A stretch of DNA of 64,000 nt from Eucommia ulmoides (taxonomy: Eukaryota > Streptophyta > Magnoliopsida > Garryales > Eucommiaceae), in contig CM028335.1 of NCBI GenBank assembly GCA_016647705.1, forward strand, positions 9,934,905 through 9,998,904. The letters are read 5' to 3'. The position numbers and the translations under genes were made by a program. Positions 35,801 to 47,900 of this stretch are shown here, one piece after another. The first letter of the stretch is position 1. Each line of letters begins with the position of its first letter. The notes below the pieces were generated by a model, which saw only the letters and a program-made list of their open reading frames with translations, did no database searches and was not told the DNA's origin.

Positions 35801-38800
35801 TTTTCTTACCCAACCGTTGTTTCTTGCAGGACCTGACTTTGAGGTAGATTTTTTACAAGGGATATGAGTATGACGGACTACTTCGGAGATCCACCTTTTT
35901 TATCAATTCCTTCCTCTAGTATGCAAGCTTCAGTTTTACCAGTTTTTTATTCTTCTATTGTTCTTCTAAAGATTTATATTTGTAGCATGCTCGTTTAAGA
36001 TATTCAAAATTCAATACTTATGTTGGTTATGTCCATTTTAAATAAAGCTTGCAAGCATTTTAGATTTTAAGTGTGTTGCATGTGTTGGGTTTTGTGGCTC
36101 ATTTTCCAACATTGATTGCCACCTTTGTTGAATGGGAATGTCTTGGTGTTGATCAATTGAGGAGGTGTCTAAATTGTCAATTGAGGTGCCTAATTCTTAG
36201 GCAATTCAAATGGATGTGCCTAATTCTATCAACTCACGTGTTTCTTTCTAAAATTCTCCCTCTAGATTCTGTGTGCAAGGCTGATGAGTTCGATGTTTCA
36301 CCCAATTCTTTCCACCGAATTTCATCATTCAATACTAAATCTCGAACATCGTCGAATTTTAATTTATTGTTTCCCGTTGAATTGCTAGCATTCCAACTGT
36401 CTGGTAGAGATGATAAAAGAATCAAAACTTGAATTTTATCACTGACCTCAATTGGGTTTTGATTGTGTTGAGTTCATTCAGATGTTGAGCCACCAATGCA
36501 CCTTCTGCCATCTGCAAATTGAATAGCCACCTCATCAAGTGAACCTTGTTTGAAGTCGATAGCTTCTCATACATACTGGAGAGAGTCTCCATAAGACCCA
36601 CCGTGGTCTTTTCCGTTGCTATGTTGAAAGCAACATTGCGGGATAGCGATAATCGAATAACTCCGAGAACCTGTCTATCGAGAAGAGCCCAGTCTTCATC
36701 CTTCGTGCTCTCTGGCCTCCTCTTTCCTGAGAGAGATTGATACAACTTTTTCTGGTACAGATAATCTTCAATCTGCATCTTCCAAAAGCCGAAGCCCGCA
36801 CCATCGAACTTTTCAATTTTCACCTTCCCTTCATCTAATGCCATCGCTCCCACTCAAATCTGGCTTTTTTTGGATCGTTTCTGACTATTCCAACGAACCA
36901 CCATGTTAGAATACTGTTGTCGACAAGGAAGCACGGACACTCCGCCAGGAGTAGAGTGTCGGTGTCCGACACGTGTCGGACACCGACACGCGCCTGACAC
37001 GCCTCCGACACGTGTCGGACACGTGTCGGACCGTGTCGGAATTTTTTTTTATTTTTTTAAAAGTCCGACACGGCTCCGACACGCCTCCCTCGCGTGTCGG
37101 ACACTTCGCGGGGCCGTGTCGCAATTTTTTTTTTTTTAGGGGTGATTTGTGTAATATTTGACTAACCCTAATTGAAAAAATACCCATTACCGCGTTCAGC
37201 CAAATCAGCAGCTAACCTTCTTGCGATTGTTCTCCTTCTTGCGATTCTTCTCCTTCTTCGAATCAAATTCTCCATTTGAGCACGATTCGGTCTGATCTTC
37301 AAGGAATCAAGCTCGATTCGACCTTCAAGCACGATTCGACCTTCAAGCCTTGCTTCGTTTTTTTGCTCTGTTCGGCTTCAGTTCGTGGTCTGTTCCTGCT
37401 TCGATTGCCGGTTGGTTTCTTCTTCGGTTTTTTGCTCTGTTCAACTTCAACCTTCAAGCTCTGTTCGCGGCTGTTCCTGCTTCGGTTTTTCGCCTGTTCG
37501 CGGCTGTTCCTGCTTCCGATTTTTGTTCTGTTCGCGTTCCTCTATTCGCAGCTGTTCCTGCTTCAGTTTTAGGTTCTGTTCGTGTTCTGTTCGCGTTCCT
37601 TTGTTCGCTGCTGTTGCTGCTTCGTGTAATTTGTTCTGTTCGTGGTCTGTTCGCGCCTTCGCGGTCTGTTCGCGGTTGTTCCAACTTCGGTTTGTTCCTC
37701 TTGTTCTGTTTATTATTTATTTGTTTAATTTCTGATCTTGTTTCTGTTTATAATGTTTATATTATGTGTTTCATTCAAATTTTGTTCATGTTTCATTCAA
37801 TTTCAATTCATGGCAGATCTGATATTGTTTCTGTTTATATTGTTTATTGATGAAAGATAACCATTTTGATAAAACCCACTATTGAAACTTGAAAATCTGT
37901 TATTTTAGGATCATTACTTTGTAGAATCAACCATTAATCTAAAATGTTGATTATATTCATGAATGTAAAATGGGTTGTTGAATTGTTGTTTATTTGTTTA
38001 TACTTTACTGTCATTACCAGTGGCAGTGACAGTGTTATAGTGTATATATTTCCAGCGTCCAACTTGAGAAAACTTCAAAGTACAAACGTTTATTTTAAAT
38101 CTCTTTCTAATTGTTTGTATCTTTTTTTACTTCTCTTTCTAATTTTTTTTTTTAGGAATATGAGTGCATTTTCTAGTGAGGAAGGGATGAATAAAACCTC
38201 CCAAAATGAAGATGCATTAAGACCTCTCTGGAAATATGTGACGATAATTGAAAAGGGAAAAAAAGCTGGAGGAAATGTTTCTTTTCAGTGTAATTACTGT
38301 CAAAGAAACTTTCAGGGGTCGTATTCAAGGGTTAAGGCACACTTGTTGAAATTACCAGGTGCCGGAATTTCCTCTTGTGTAAAAGTTTTACCTCAACATC
38401 TTGGTGAAATGAAACAGTTAAGTGAGGAAGCTGAAATGAAGAAAGTTAATGCAATGCCTAAGAAAATCCCATTGCCATCATCGTCTAGTCATGCCTCTAA
38501 TGATTCAAGCCATGGTGCAAGTATGGGATTGGGTGGCCTCACTTCGTTTAAACTCGAAGGTTATCCATCAAGAAAAAGAAAAGGTGATGGAAGCACGGCC
38601 ATAGAAAAGGCATTTAATATTCAGTGTAGAGAAGAATTACACGGTGAAATTGCTAGAATGTTTTATTCCGGAGGATTGCCATTTCATTTTGCAAGAAATC
38701 CGTATTATGCGAGTTCTTACTCGTTCGCCGCAAATCACAATATTTCTGGTTATTTGCCTCCTGGTTATAATATGTTGAGAACAACATTGCTTCAAAAGGA

Positions 38801-41800
38801 GAAGGCAAATATCGAGAGATTATTGCAGCCAATTAAAAGCACTTGGAGACATAAGGGGGTGACAATTGTTTGTGATGGATGGTCTGATCCGCAAAGAAGG
38901 CCTCTCATAAATTTCATGGCGGTTACAGAAAGTGGTCCTATGTTCCTTAGGGCAACTAATTGCGAGGGTGAGTATAAGGATAAATGGTTTATTTCTGAGG
39001 AAATTCTCAAAGTCATTGCGGAGGTGGGGCCTGCAAATGTTGTTCAAGTGATAACCGACAATGCCCCGGTGTGTAAAGCTGCTGGATTACTGGTTGAGAG
39101 TAAATATCCGCACATATTTTGGACGCCATGCGTTGTGCACACTCTTAATTTGGCTTTAAAAAATATTTGTTCAGCCAAAAATACGGAAGCAAATGAGGTT
39201 GCTTTCGAAGAGTGTAATTGGATAACAGATGTTGCGGATGAAGTCATGATGATAAAGAATTTCATTATGAATCATTCTATGAGATTATCCATTTTTAATG
39301 AATTTGTGCCTCTCAAGTTGCTTGCCATTGCCGAAACACGGTTTGCTTCGGTAATTGTCATGTTGAAACGATTTAAACTCATTAAGCGTGGACTTCAAGC
39401 AATGGCCATTAGTGAAAAATGGAGTTGTTATAGAGAGGATGATACAAACAAAGCTCAATTTGTCAAAGAGAAGGTGTTTAGTGATTTGTGGTGGGACAAG
39501 ATTGATTATATTCTTTCTTTTACCGGTCCAATTTATGATATGTTAAGGATGGCAGATACGGATAAACCTTGTCTTCATTTGATTTATGAAGAGTGGGATA
39601 GTATGATAGAAAAAACAAAAAAGATCATTTATCGGCACGAAGGGAAGCAAGATCACGAAGAGTCAAGTTTTTTTTCAGTGGTTTACAATATTTTACTTGA
39701 TCGATGGACTAGAAGCAATACCCCTCTCCATTGTTTGGCACATTCACTCAATCCTAGGTAATTATTAACTTCGATTACTTTTTAATTTAGATTTTATTTT
39801 TTTGACTCCTTAAACTTCATATGTATCTATATATTGTACTTATTTTTTTCTTTTCAATAGATACTATAGTGAAGTATGGTTACAAGAGCTCCCTAATCGA
39901 GTTGCCCCGCACAAGGATGAGGAGATTTCAAAAGAGAGAAAAACATGCCTAAAACGTCTTTTTCCAAATTCGGAAGATTTGAAGAAGGTATATATAGAAT
40001 TTGCAAAATTTTCAACTTACATGGAAGCTTTCTCAGAATATGATTCCGTGAGTCAAAGAGATGATATAGAACCTAAATTTTGGTGGGCTACCCATGGCTC
40101 TTCTACACCTATGCTTCAAACTATCGCTTTAAGACTACTTGGGCATCCTTCTTCTTCCTCGTGTTGTGAGCGTAATTGGAGTACATATTCTTTCATTCAC
40201 TCGGTGAGAAGAAATAAATTGGCTCCTGAACGTGCCGAAGATTTAGTATTTGTGCACAATAATCTTCGGCTTTTATCAAGGAAAAAATCACAATACATGG
40301 AAGGGGATAACAAGATGTGGGATATTGGAGGGGATGCTTTTGATCAAATGGATGGTATTGGGCTTCTTTCGGTTGCTAATTTGTCCCTTGATGAACCGGA
40401 TTTTGAGGCAGTCTTATTCACTGATGACGGATGCGAAGATGACAATCAACCAATTGACCTCGAGTGATATTTTTTAATTTTGGAATTATTTTGTAAGAAT
40501 ATTTTTAACTTGATGTTTTTTGTGGAATGATTAACTTGATATTTTTTGTTGAATGAATTTACTTGCTAGTTATGTGTATATGTATTTCGTTAGTTATGCT
40601 ATAGACGTGTCCCCGCCGTGTCCGTGTCGGGGTTTTTCAAAAATTGTGGTGTCGCCGTGTCCGTGTCGTGTCGTGTCCGTGTCACGTGTCCGTGTCCGTG
40701 CTTCCTAGGTTGTCGACGAACTTGGCCGACAAAATTCATTGTTCACAAAGTCACTATTCACGTGAATAGTAACATTGAGAAAATACTGTCAGAAATCACA
40801 ACCCAAGCTCTGATATCAGTTATTGGGAAATAAAGTGTAATTTCCCTATAACCAGATTAACGAAATTAAGAGCAGAATAATAACACAAAGTTGATAACGG
40901 AGTTCGGCCAATTATACTTACATCTCTAGAATTGCTACAGATCTTTCACTAAAGGAAAAAGAATCATAAAGTGTTTACAAGCACTCAAAAACTCACAACC
41001 CACAACCCAATTACACCCAAGAATTTTCCTCACAAAATTCTCTCAGAAAAACACACTACTTGTTTCTCTCTCAATTGGATTTTTCCTCTGAATAATGGGA
41101 TGCTAAACAAAGGCTCCAAAAGAAACATGTGGGTTGGTAGAATTAGGCACCTCCATTTGACAACTGCCTAAGAATTAGGCACCTCCATTGACAATTTAGG
41201 CACATCCTCAATTGATCAACACCAAAACATTCTCATTCAACAAAGGTGGCCATCAATGTTAAAAATGAGCCACAAAACCCAACAACATGGAATTAGCAAA
41301 TATCGTATGCACAGTGTCCCTAGTGCCTTCGCCCTTGTCCATTATGATGTATGGGGCCCCTCTCTTGTCACGTACATATCTCATAGATGACTATAGTTGT
41401 TGTACTTAGGTATACCTAATGTAACGAAAATTTGAGCTCCTCACCCACTTTACTCATTTCCTTCAGATGATAAAAACTCAATACCACACAGTTGTTTGTA
41501 ATATCATGTCAGATAATGGTCGAGAATATTTAACTAATGAATTTTTATCTGAACTCAACAAAAGAGATATACAGCAACTTACTTTCCCCAATACACCTAA
41601 ACAAAATGGTGTGGCAAAACGAAAGAACCATCACATTATATCTGTAGTTCGATGTCTCTTACCCGATATGTGTGTTCCTAAACATTTTTTCGCACATGGC
41701 CAATGTTACTGTTGCCTACCTATAAACCGAACCCCTAGCCGTGTCCTACAAGGAAAAGTATTTCTCCATATTCTCTAACCAAATGCACTTGTTCTTTCAA

Positions 41801-44800
41801 AATTGGAGTCCTAAACATACCACATCAGATGATAAGGCTATCGGGCATGTTTTCTTAGTGTACTCTCCTATGTCCAAAGGATATAGATGTTATGATCATG
41901 TTACTCACCATTTCTACCACTCTGTGGATATCACCTTCCAAGCGGTTGTTACCTTTTCCTAGGCACTTATCCTTCCTTGGTCAACACTGCTAAGAAATCC
42001 TCCATGGTAGACCCTTCCACGAAGGACCTTATTTGCTTCCTTGCACAATCCCTATACTTGACTCACCTCCGCCAACTACCTCCTTCAATGAGTCCCCGTC
42101 TCATGCCTCTTCTTCTGCCCCATTACAAATTTACTCATGCCATCCACGTGTTTCAACTCCCCTGTTAGCATCTTCTCTGGACTTAGGCATACCGCCATCT
42201 CCCATAGTCTCTAATTCATTCCTCCCTATTATCCTACCCATGAACGCCGCCCCCCTTCCCATTATCTTCCCTCAAGCGATACTAATCATCCTCTTTCCAA
42301 GTATATGTTTTTCAGGTTCTCTCGAATCAGTACAAATCTTTCCTTGGTAAGATTGATTCAATCTCACTCCCTCGATCAATTCACGAGGCTTTCCAGAATC
42401 CAAAATGGGTGACCTCTATAAAAGAGGAAATAGAAGCCCTTCAACATAATCAAACTAGGGACTCAGTTGATTTGCATGGTGGTGAGCGACCAGTTAGCTG
42501 TAAGTGGGTCTTCAATGTGAAATACCTAGCAAATGGCTCCATTTATAGATATAAGGCTTGGTTTGTTACCAAAGCATTCACTCAAACACTGGATAAGGAC
42601 TTCAGTACAATTTTGCCACTATTGCAAAGTTTACTACAGTTCGCCTCTGCCTCCTTGGTTGCTTTCCATTCTTGGCCACTTCATCGACTGGAGGTCAAGA
42701 ATGCGTTCCTCAATAGAGACCTATCTGAAATCATCCACATCGATCCCTTACCAGGTTTTCGGGCTCATGGGGAGTATTCTAGGAAAGTATGTCTCCTCCT
42801 CTTCTACGAATTTAAGCAGTCCCTACGAGTTTGGTGCAGTCATTTCAGCAATGTAAGCCTTACCATGGGGTTCACCCGATGTCACTCAGATCATACATGC
42901 TTCATGTTTCGTCATCCTCAGGGTCAATGTATGATCTTTGTCTATGTGGACGACATCATTATTATTGGAGTTGACACGTCAAGTATTGTACGGGCAAAGA
43001 GTGATCTCGGAAAAATCTTTGACATAAAGGATTTGGGTCCTCTTCAATTCTTCCTCAGGATTGAGGTCGCTCATTCTCATTTAAAGAGAAAGTATGCTCT
43101 CAATTTACTTCAGGATATAGGTATGCTCTAATTCAAACCTACATCGGCCCTAATAGACCCGAACGTTAAGTTGACAGTTGAATCAAGAGAACCATTACTA
43201 AAACCTTCGGTACATCAGAGACTTGTGTGTTGTCTCATCTACTAAACCAACAAGAGGCCGGATCTTACTTATGCCGTGAGTGTTGTAAGTCAGTTATGCA
43301 CTCACCTTACACTTATCATCTGGATGCAGCCTACCACATCCTCCAATACCTCAAAACTTGTTCGAAAGGGTCTCTTCTATGTGGCGGAAGCACAGTTAGA
43401 CTCTTCTGCTTTACAAACATCGACTATGCAAGGTCGAAGAATGATATGTGGTCCACCTCAAGATAATGCACCTTCCAGGGCAATCATAGTATTTCATGGA
43501 AAAGCAAAAAACAAGCAATCGTCTCACGGTCCTCCGCTGAAGCCGAGTATCGTGCTATGGCCCAGGGAACGTGTAAACTCCTTTGTCTTCGCCCTTTTGA
43601 CTGAGTTATGATTTTTAATGACGAACTCATCTATGTTTTTTTGCGACAATAAATCCACCATCATGCTATCCTCTAACTCGATCCTTCATGAGAGAACGAA
43701 TCGCATTGAAGTCAATATTCACTTCACCCGAGAGGAAGTTAAGCTCAAGAGTTGTCACACGTCACTTTGTTTCATCCTCCGAGAAAGCTGCCGATAGTTT
43801 ACCAAATTTGTCAGCCGATCTCTCATCCTATCAACTCTTATCATGTTAGGACTCCAAAACTTTTTCACTCCAGCTTGTGGGGGAATATAGAAATATTTAG
43901 TCTATTTATTTAATAAATTTACATTAGTATATTATTTCGTATCTAGGTCATTTTTCGTATGTAAGTCATATTGACCAATTTGGAAGTTTTTCTTATTCTA
44001 TTAATTGTAGCCCAATAAAGTGATTTTTTTTCCTTGTTTAGCCTAATGTTGGGCTATATAAACAGAAGAGAATAGCCTCAAAGGACATACCAAATTCCTT
44101 TTAAGCCTATATTCTTTTGAAACATTACTGGTAAGTATTTAAAGCGAGATAATATACGTAGTATGGAGGAAAATTTATAATTATTTATCGTAATAAAGAC
44201 AGGAAGCACATTCAGAGGGAAAAATGTTCATTTTAACAGAACAAGAGAAGTCAAGAACAGGATTTTAACAGAACAAGTCAAGAACAGGATTTGTGCTCTA
44301 TATGGTTTCAGATATTTGTAATGCTTATAAATAGGCTATGAATGGATAAGCAGCATTGACATATCTCGTTCACATTCATTCAAGTTATTTGATCCCTAGT
44401 CTATCCATAAGTCCTTCACCCCAGCAGATTATAACAAATAACAAACCCGACCACAGACCCTAAAAAATAAAAACTTCAGTTTTCTTTTTCCTACTACATT
44501 CTCCCTCTTCCTTCTTTAATTTCAGCTATGTCAAGTTTCAGTTGTCATTCACATTATATTAACAATAACTCAAGTTTATAAGCTATAATTAGTACTGAAA
44601 GGCAATTAAATAAGTACCCATTTTTTATTCCAAGTTGCTGAACTGAGTCCAGACAGCGAGTTACAAGCTGAAAAAGAAAATTCAGTTTCAATAACACATT
44701 TGACTTCAAGACTCAGGAGGGGACAATGGACGAGAGGAAGGAAGAAAAAGACAAACTGATATACCAAAAAGAAAGAAGTACCTTGTCATTTAACTCCAAC

Positions 44801-44877
44801 CCGAGGAAATTAATATCACTCCTCCTACATGCCATTCCAAGGATAAACAAACCATTCCCTGCCATATTTAAAGGAAA

Positions 44878-44908
<31 letters not shown>

Positions 44909-47900
44909 TGAGAAAGTGATGAGTGAGGTATTATCTTCACAAGGCATAGAAGTGATGGATGTAGATTTACTAGAGCTGTAAACGAACCGAGCCGAGTAGT
45001 AAATGTACAGGCTTGTTTATTTAATTTGAAATATAAACAAGCCAAGCTCAGAAGTGATTGTTCGAACTCGGCTCGCACAAAAATACTTGAGCTCAAGCTC
45101 GAGCTAGATAGCTCGTTAAACCAAATGAGCTCGAGATCCATAATGAGAAAAAAAAAACTGAAAAGAGAACAGTTAAAAAACATAATGAAGTTGGGAAACA
45201 AAAACATTTAACAATTTGTCCCATTTAAAACGGTGAGGACAAGCACTGTTTTGGCCAATTTAAAAATGTATCTCTCTCTCTCAAAACCCTCAGCTTAGAA
45301 AGAAACAAGAAAATACCAGCACTTTTTGCATCAAAAGTAAGATACAAGTGATGAGCTCATTTATACATTTTTTTTTCCCTTTTGAGGAAGGAATTAATAG
45401 AGCATATGGTAACAAGGATAGAAGATGTAACCAATAACATCAATAATAAAAGTAAACAGGAAGCCATTTCAATTTTCAGAAGTTCAGGATGATCCACTTT
45501 ACTGATAGTAAGAAAGCTGGCAAAATGCTCCCCAAACTTTAAACACTGTATTCTGGACATTACAACAAGACCTTCTACTGCAATCACATTATCACAACCA
45601 CATAACAAGATTTCAAACATTGAGTAAAAACGATAGTGGATGGAAGCCACACAAACATGTATCATATGCATATCAATAATTTCATATTACACGAAAGAAA
45701 ACTACTTTATTCGCATCAATAAATTTATTTGAAAAAAAAAAAAAAAAGAATAAGAGGATTACCACTTCCAATATCAACTACCAAAGGAAGCGCTGAATCA
45801 TTATATACAACATCCCAATCAATCTCAAACGGGAACCCCTTCACAAAACAATTGGAAACAAGAGAAATGCAGAGAAAACATTAATGGCCAAATAATGGAA
45901 AAATGACATCGGATCACATGACTAGCATTCAAAGCTTTATACCATAGCAAACAACAGAACTACTATGCACAACTATTATCTGATTTCAGGGAAAAAGAAT
46001 TCTTTGTGAGGTTTCCCAAAATAGTCTATATATGAACAGAGTTACTCCACTTGATATCATATGATTTTAGGTTGGAACCTCCTAACACTTTCGAAACCAA
46101 AAAAAACTGAAATTGTTCAGTTTCTTCCAGTTGAGCACCATATACCATGAATTTATAATATTGATTATTTCTTTCAAGAGCCTTGTTGTATGATCTCATC
46201 ACAAATTGCATCACCAGAGTACAAAATCTCATTACTGAAACTAAATGATATCTAATGCCAGCATTGTCATGATGAGACACTAAAGGCTCTCTGAACATTT
46301 ATGCATCAGAAGTAATACGTCCCCATTCTACAAAAAAAAAGACCTTAATAGTAATATTGAAGAGATTTGATGACAGAGACATATGTATATGGATATACAA
46401 AGCCATTTGCAAGTACAGAGTTACTCATCAAATTAACCTCAATTTGGATCCAAAATTAGCAAAAATAAATTTATATGATCTTGGACCAAACAAACCTTAG
46501 GTGTTTGAGTTTGATATAACATGGTTTACTTTCCAGAGATCTCTTTTCAACTCATCTGTGGAAGATTATAGGCAATCTAAGATGCTCAAATATAAACAAT
46601 AAGTAACGTACTCTATCCAAGGCCATGAGTCCCGGAAGTGTCCTTCCTTTGAGAATCTCCCACATAACTGAAGCATCCTCAATGATATTGCAATTGGAAA
46701 CAAATTTTGATTCCCTCATAAGTGCTAAGCATGCCATTGTCCCGACAACAGTGACATCACAATTGTTTTGACTTAGCCTATCAAGCAGTCTGGCCAATTT
46801 AGATGCTCCAATAGTGTCCTGACTTGGCAAGCTGAATTTTACTGGACCAATCCACATTACCTTCTGTATACATGGTTGTAGATATATGTCAACAGAATGA
46901 ATGCTGATAATGATGTACGGAAGATTTAATGCGGTTGCCTTACTAAAGATGGATGCCAATAAGAATTTTTCTTACGGCTCATCATGGCGACAGCTCGTTA
47001 AATCCTCCAATGTCTATCTTTATTGGATAATGAAATGATGATTAGGATACAGTTCATCTGATGTTTACTGTAAGTTCTTAGGGTTGAAATTTCACAGCTA
47101 CCTCACATTTTAAAAGCATGGAGGTAATTGCATCCAATGACTTCGGGCCAAGATCAAAAGGAAGCCATCCTAAAGAAAAAGAAATCTGGATGAGAATTAC
47201 TTAGTGGAAAAAAAATGGATGACGATTGCGGGGGGTGGGGGTGGCGGGGATGGGGGGTTGGTGGATGCACTCACATATTAGGTAAAGGAAAGGAACAGAG
47301 ACGACAAATTAGGTACAGGCCATATTAAGTCAGAGGAATAAGAAGCAATATCATGCCTCTTTCCAACCAACATGAAATCTGTCAGACTGTCATTAATTTT
47401 GCATCGTAAAGCTACATGGTACTTTCTTTATATTAAATAGCAAAAAAATATTCAAGCTCTTCCAATTACTTAAATTTATTTGTTAGCGTTCAAACATATA
47501 TATATCACTGCAATATATGTTCTCCAGGTGCTTCATACCTTTCTAGCTACGATAAATCATGTTATTTACCCTGATGCATGAACAATGAATTGTTGGAGAA
47601 ATGATTGACACGTAAGTTTAAGAGTGTCTGTAAGTACATATTAACCCGTGTGTGTGTGTGTGTGCGTGTGAGTGTGCACGCGCGCACGTGTGCAGAAATG
47701 ACAAGGGACACCCAAAAAAAAAAAAAGCAGAAACCTTCATACATGAATAAAGTGATGCGCATAAGCTGGAGAAGGAGCTTGAAAGTTACAGAAGAAATGG
47801 AGCAAAACTATAACACATTTCACAATAAAAAGGTTCTAGCATACCATTAGAGAGAAAATGAGCAGAAAATACTTCCAAATGTTTCGGAAGACTTTCATTG

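Larger units (their letters stand above)
36924..40708 (+). mobile_element. hAT transposon, apparently complete (3,785 bp)
   Basis: The terminal inverted repeats CAAGGAAGCACGGACAC and (complemented) CTAGGAAGCACGGACAC match at 16 of 17. A perfect 8 bp target duplication, GTTGTCGA, flanks it (36916-36923 and 40709-40716). Subterminal clusters of GTCCGACACG-type motifs lie at 36,957-37,110 and 40,605-40,700. It encodes a two-exon transposase with an open frame. It sits in the leader of Copia B and is the youngest layer of the nest. Confidence 0.93.
36083..41284 (-). mobile_element. Copia B: Ty1/copia derivative with LTR ends in inverted orientation
   Basis: One full LTR (40,824-41,284, minus orientation) is followed by a Met-tRNA-type primer site (about 40,807-40,818), a leader and a gag region (36,250-36,853, FDGAGFGFWKMQIEDYL). 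At the other end about 166 bp of the same LTR (36,083-36,248) lies in the opposite orientation. Both ends therefore read TGTTGGGTTTTGTGGCTC inward. The flanks GCATG (36078-36082) and ACATG (41285-41289) match at 4 of 5. No pol is present. It interrupts Copia A and is interrupted by the hAT. Broken and non-autonomous. Confidence 0.8.
33559..44118 (+). mobile_element. Copia A: Ty1/copia element, outer layer of the intron 10 nest
   Basis: LTRs of about 235-245 bp (33,559-33,804 and 43,886-44,118) are direct repeats of about 80% identity, so the insertion is old. A Met-tRNA primer site follows the 5' LTR. In order come gag (34.4-35.1 kb), protease (35.5-35.9 kb), GAG-pre-integrase, split by Copia B, integrase (41.3-42.0 kb), reverse transcriptase (42.4-43.1 kb, YVDDIIII near 42,945) and RNase H (43.2-43.8 kb), then a G-rich polypurine tract. 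The coding parts are broken many times (more than ten). It lies in intron 10, opposite to the host gene. Confidence 0.9.

Noticed and set aside
37276-37850. Overlapping open frames upstream of the hAT transposase
   Set aside because: They follow the minisatellite units in all frames and precede a likely leader-intron acceptor; no domain is present.
45357-45671. 104-codon minus-strand frame in intron 8
   Set aside because: No family match, and it is not needed for the splice chain.
46026-46298. 90-codon minus-strand frame between exons 7 and 8 of the fusion gene
   Set aside because: The phase-correct junction from exon 7 to exon 8 skips it, and it contains a repeat block shared with intron 2.
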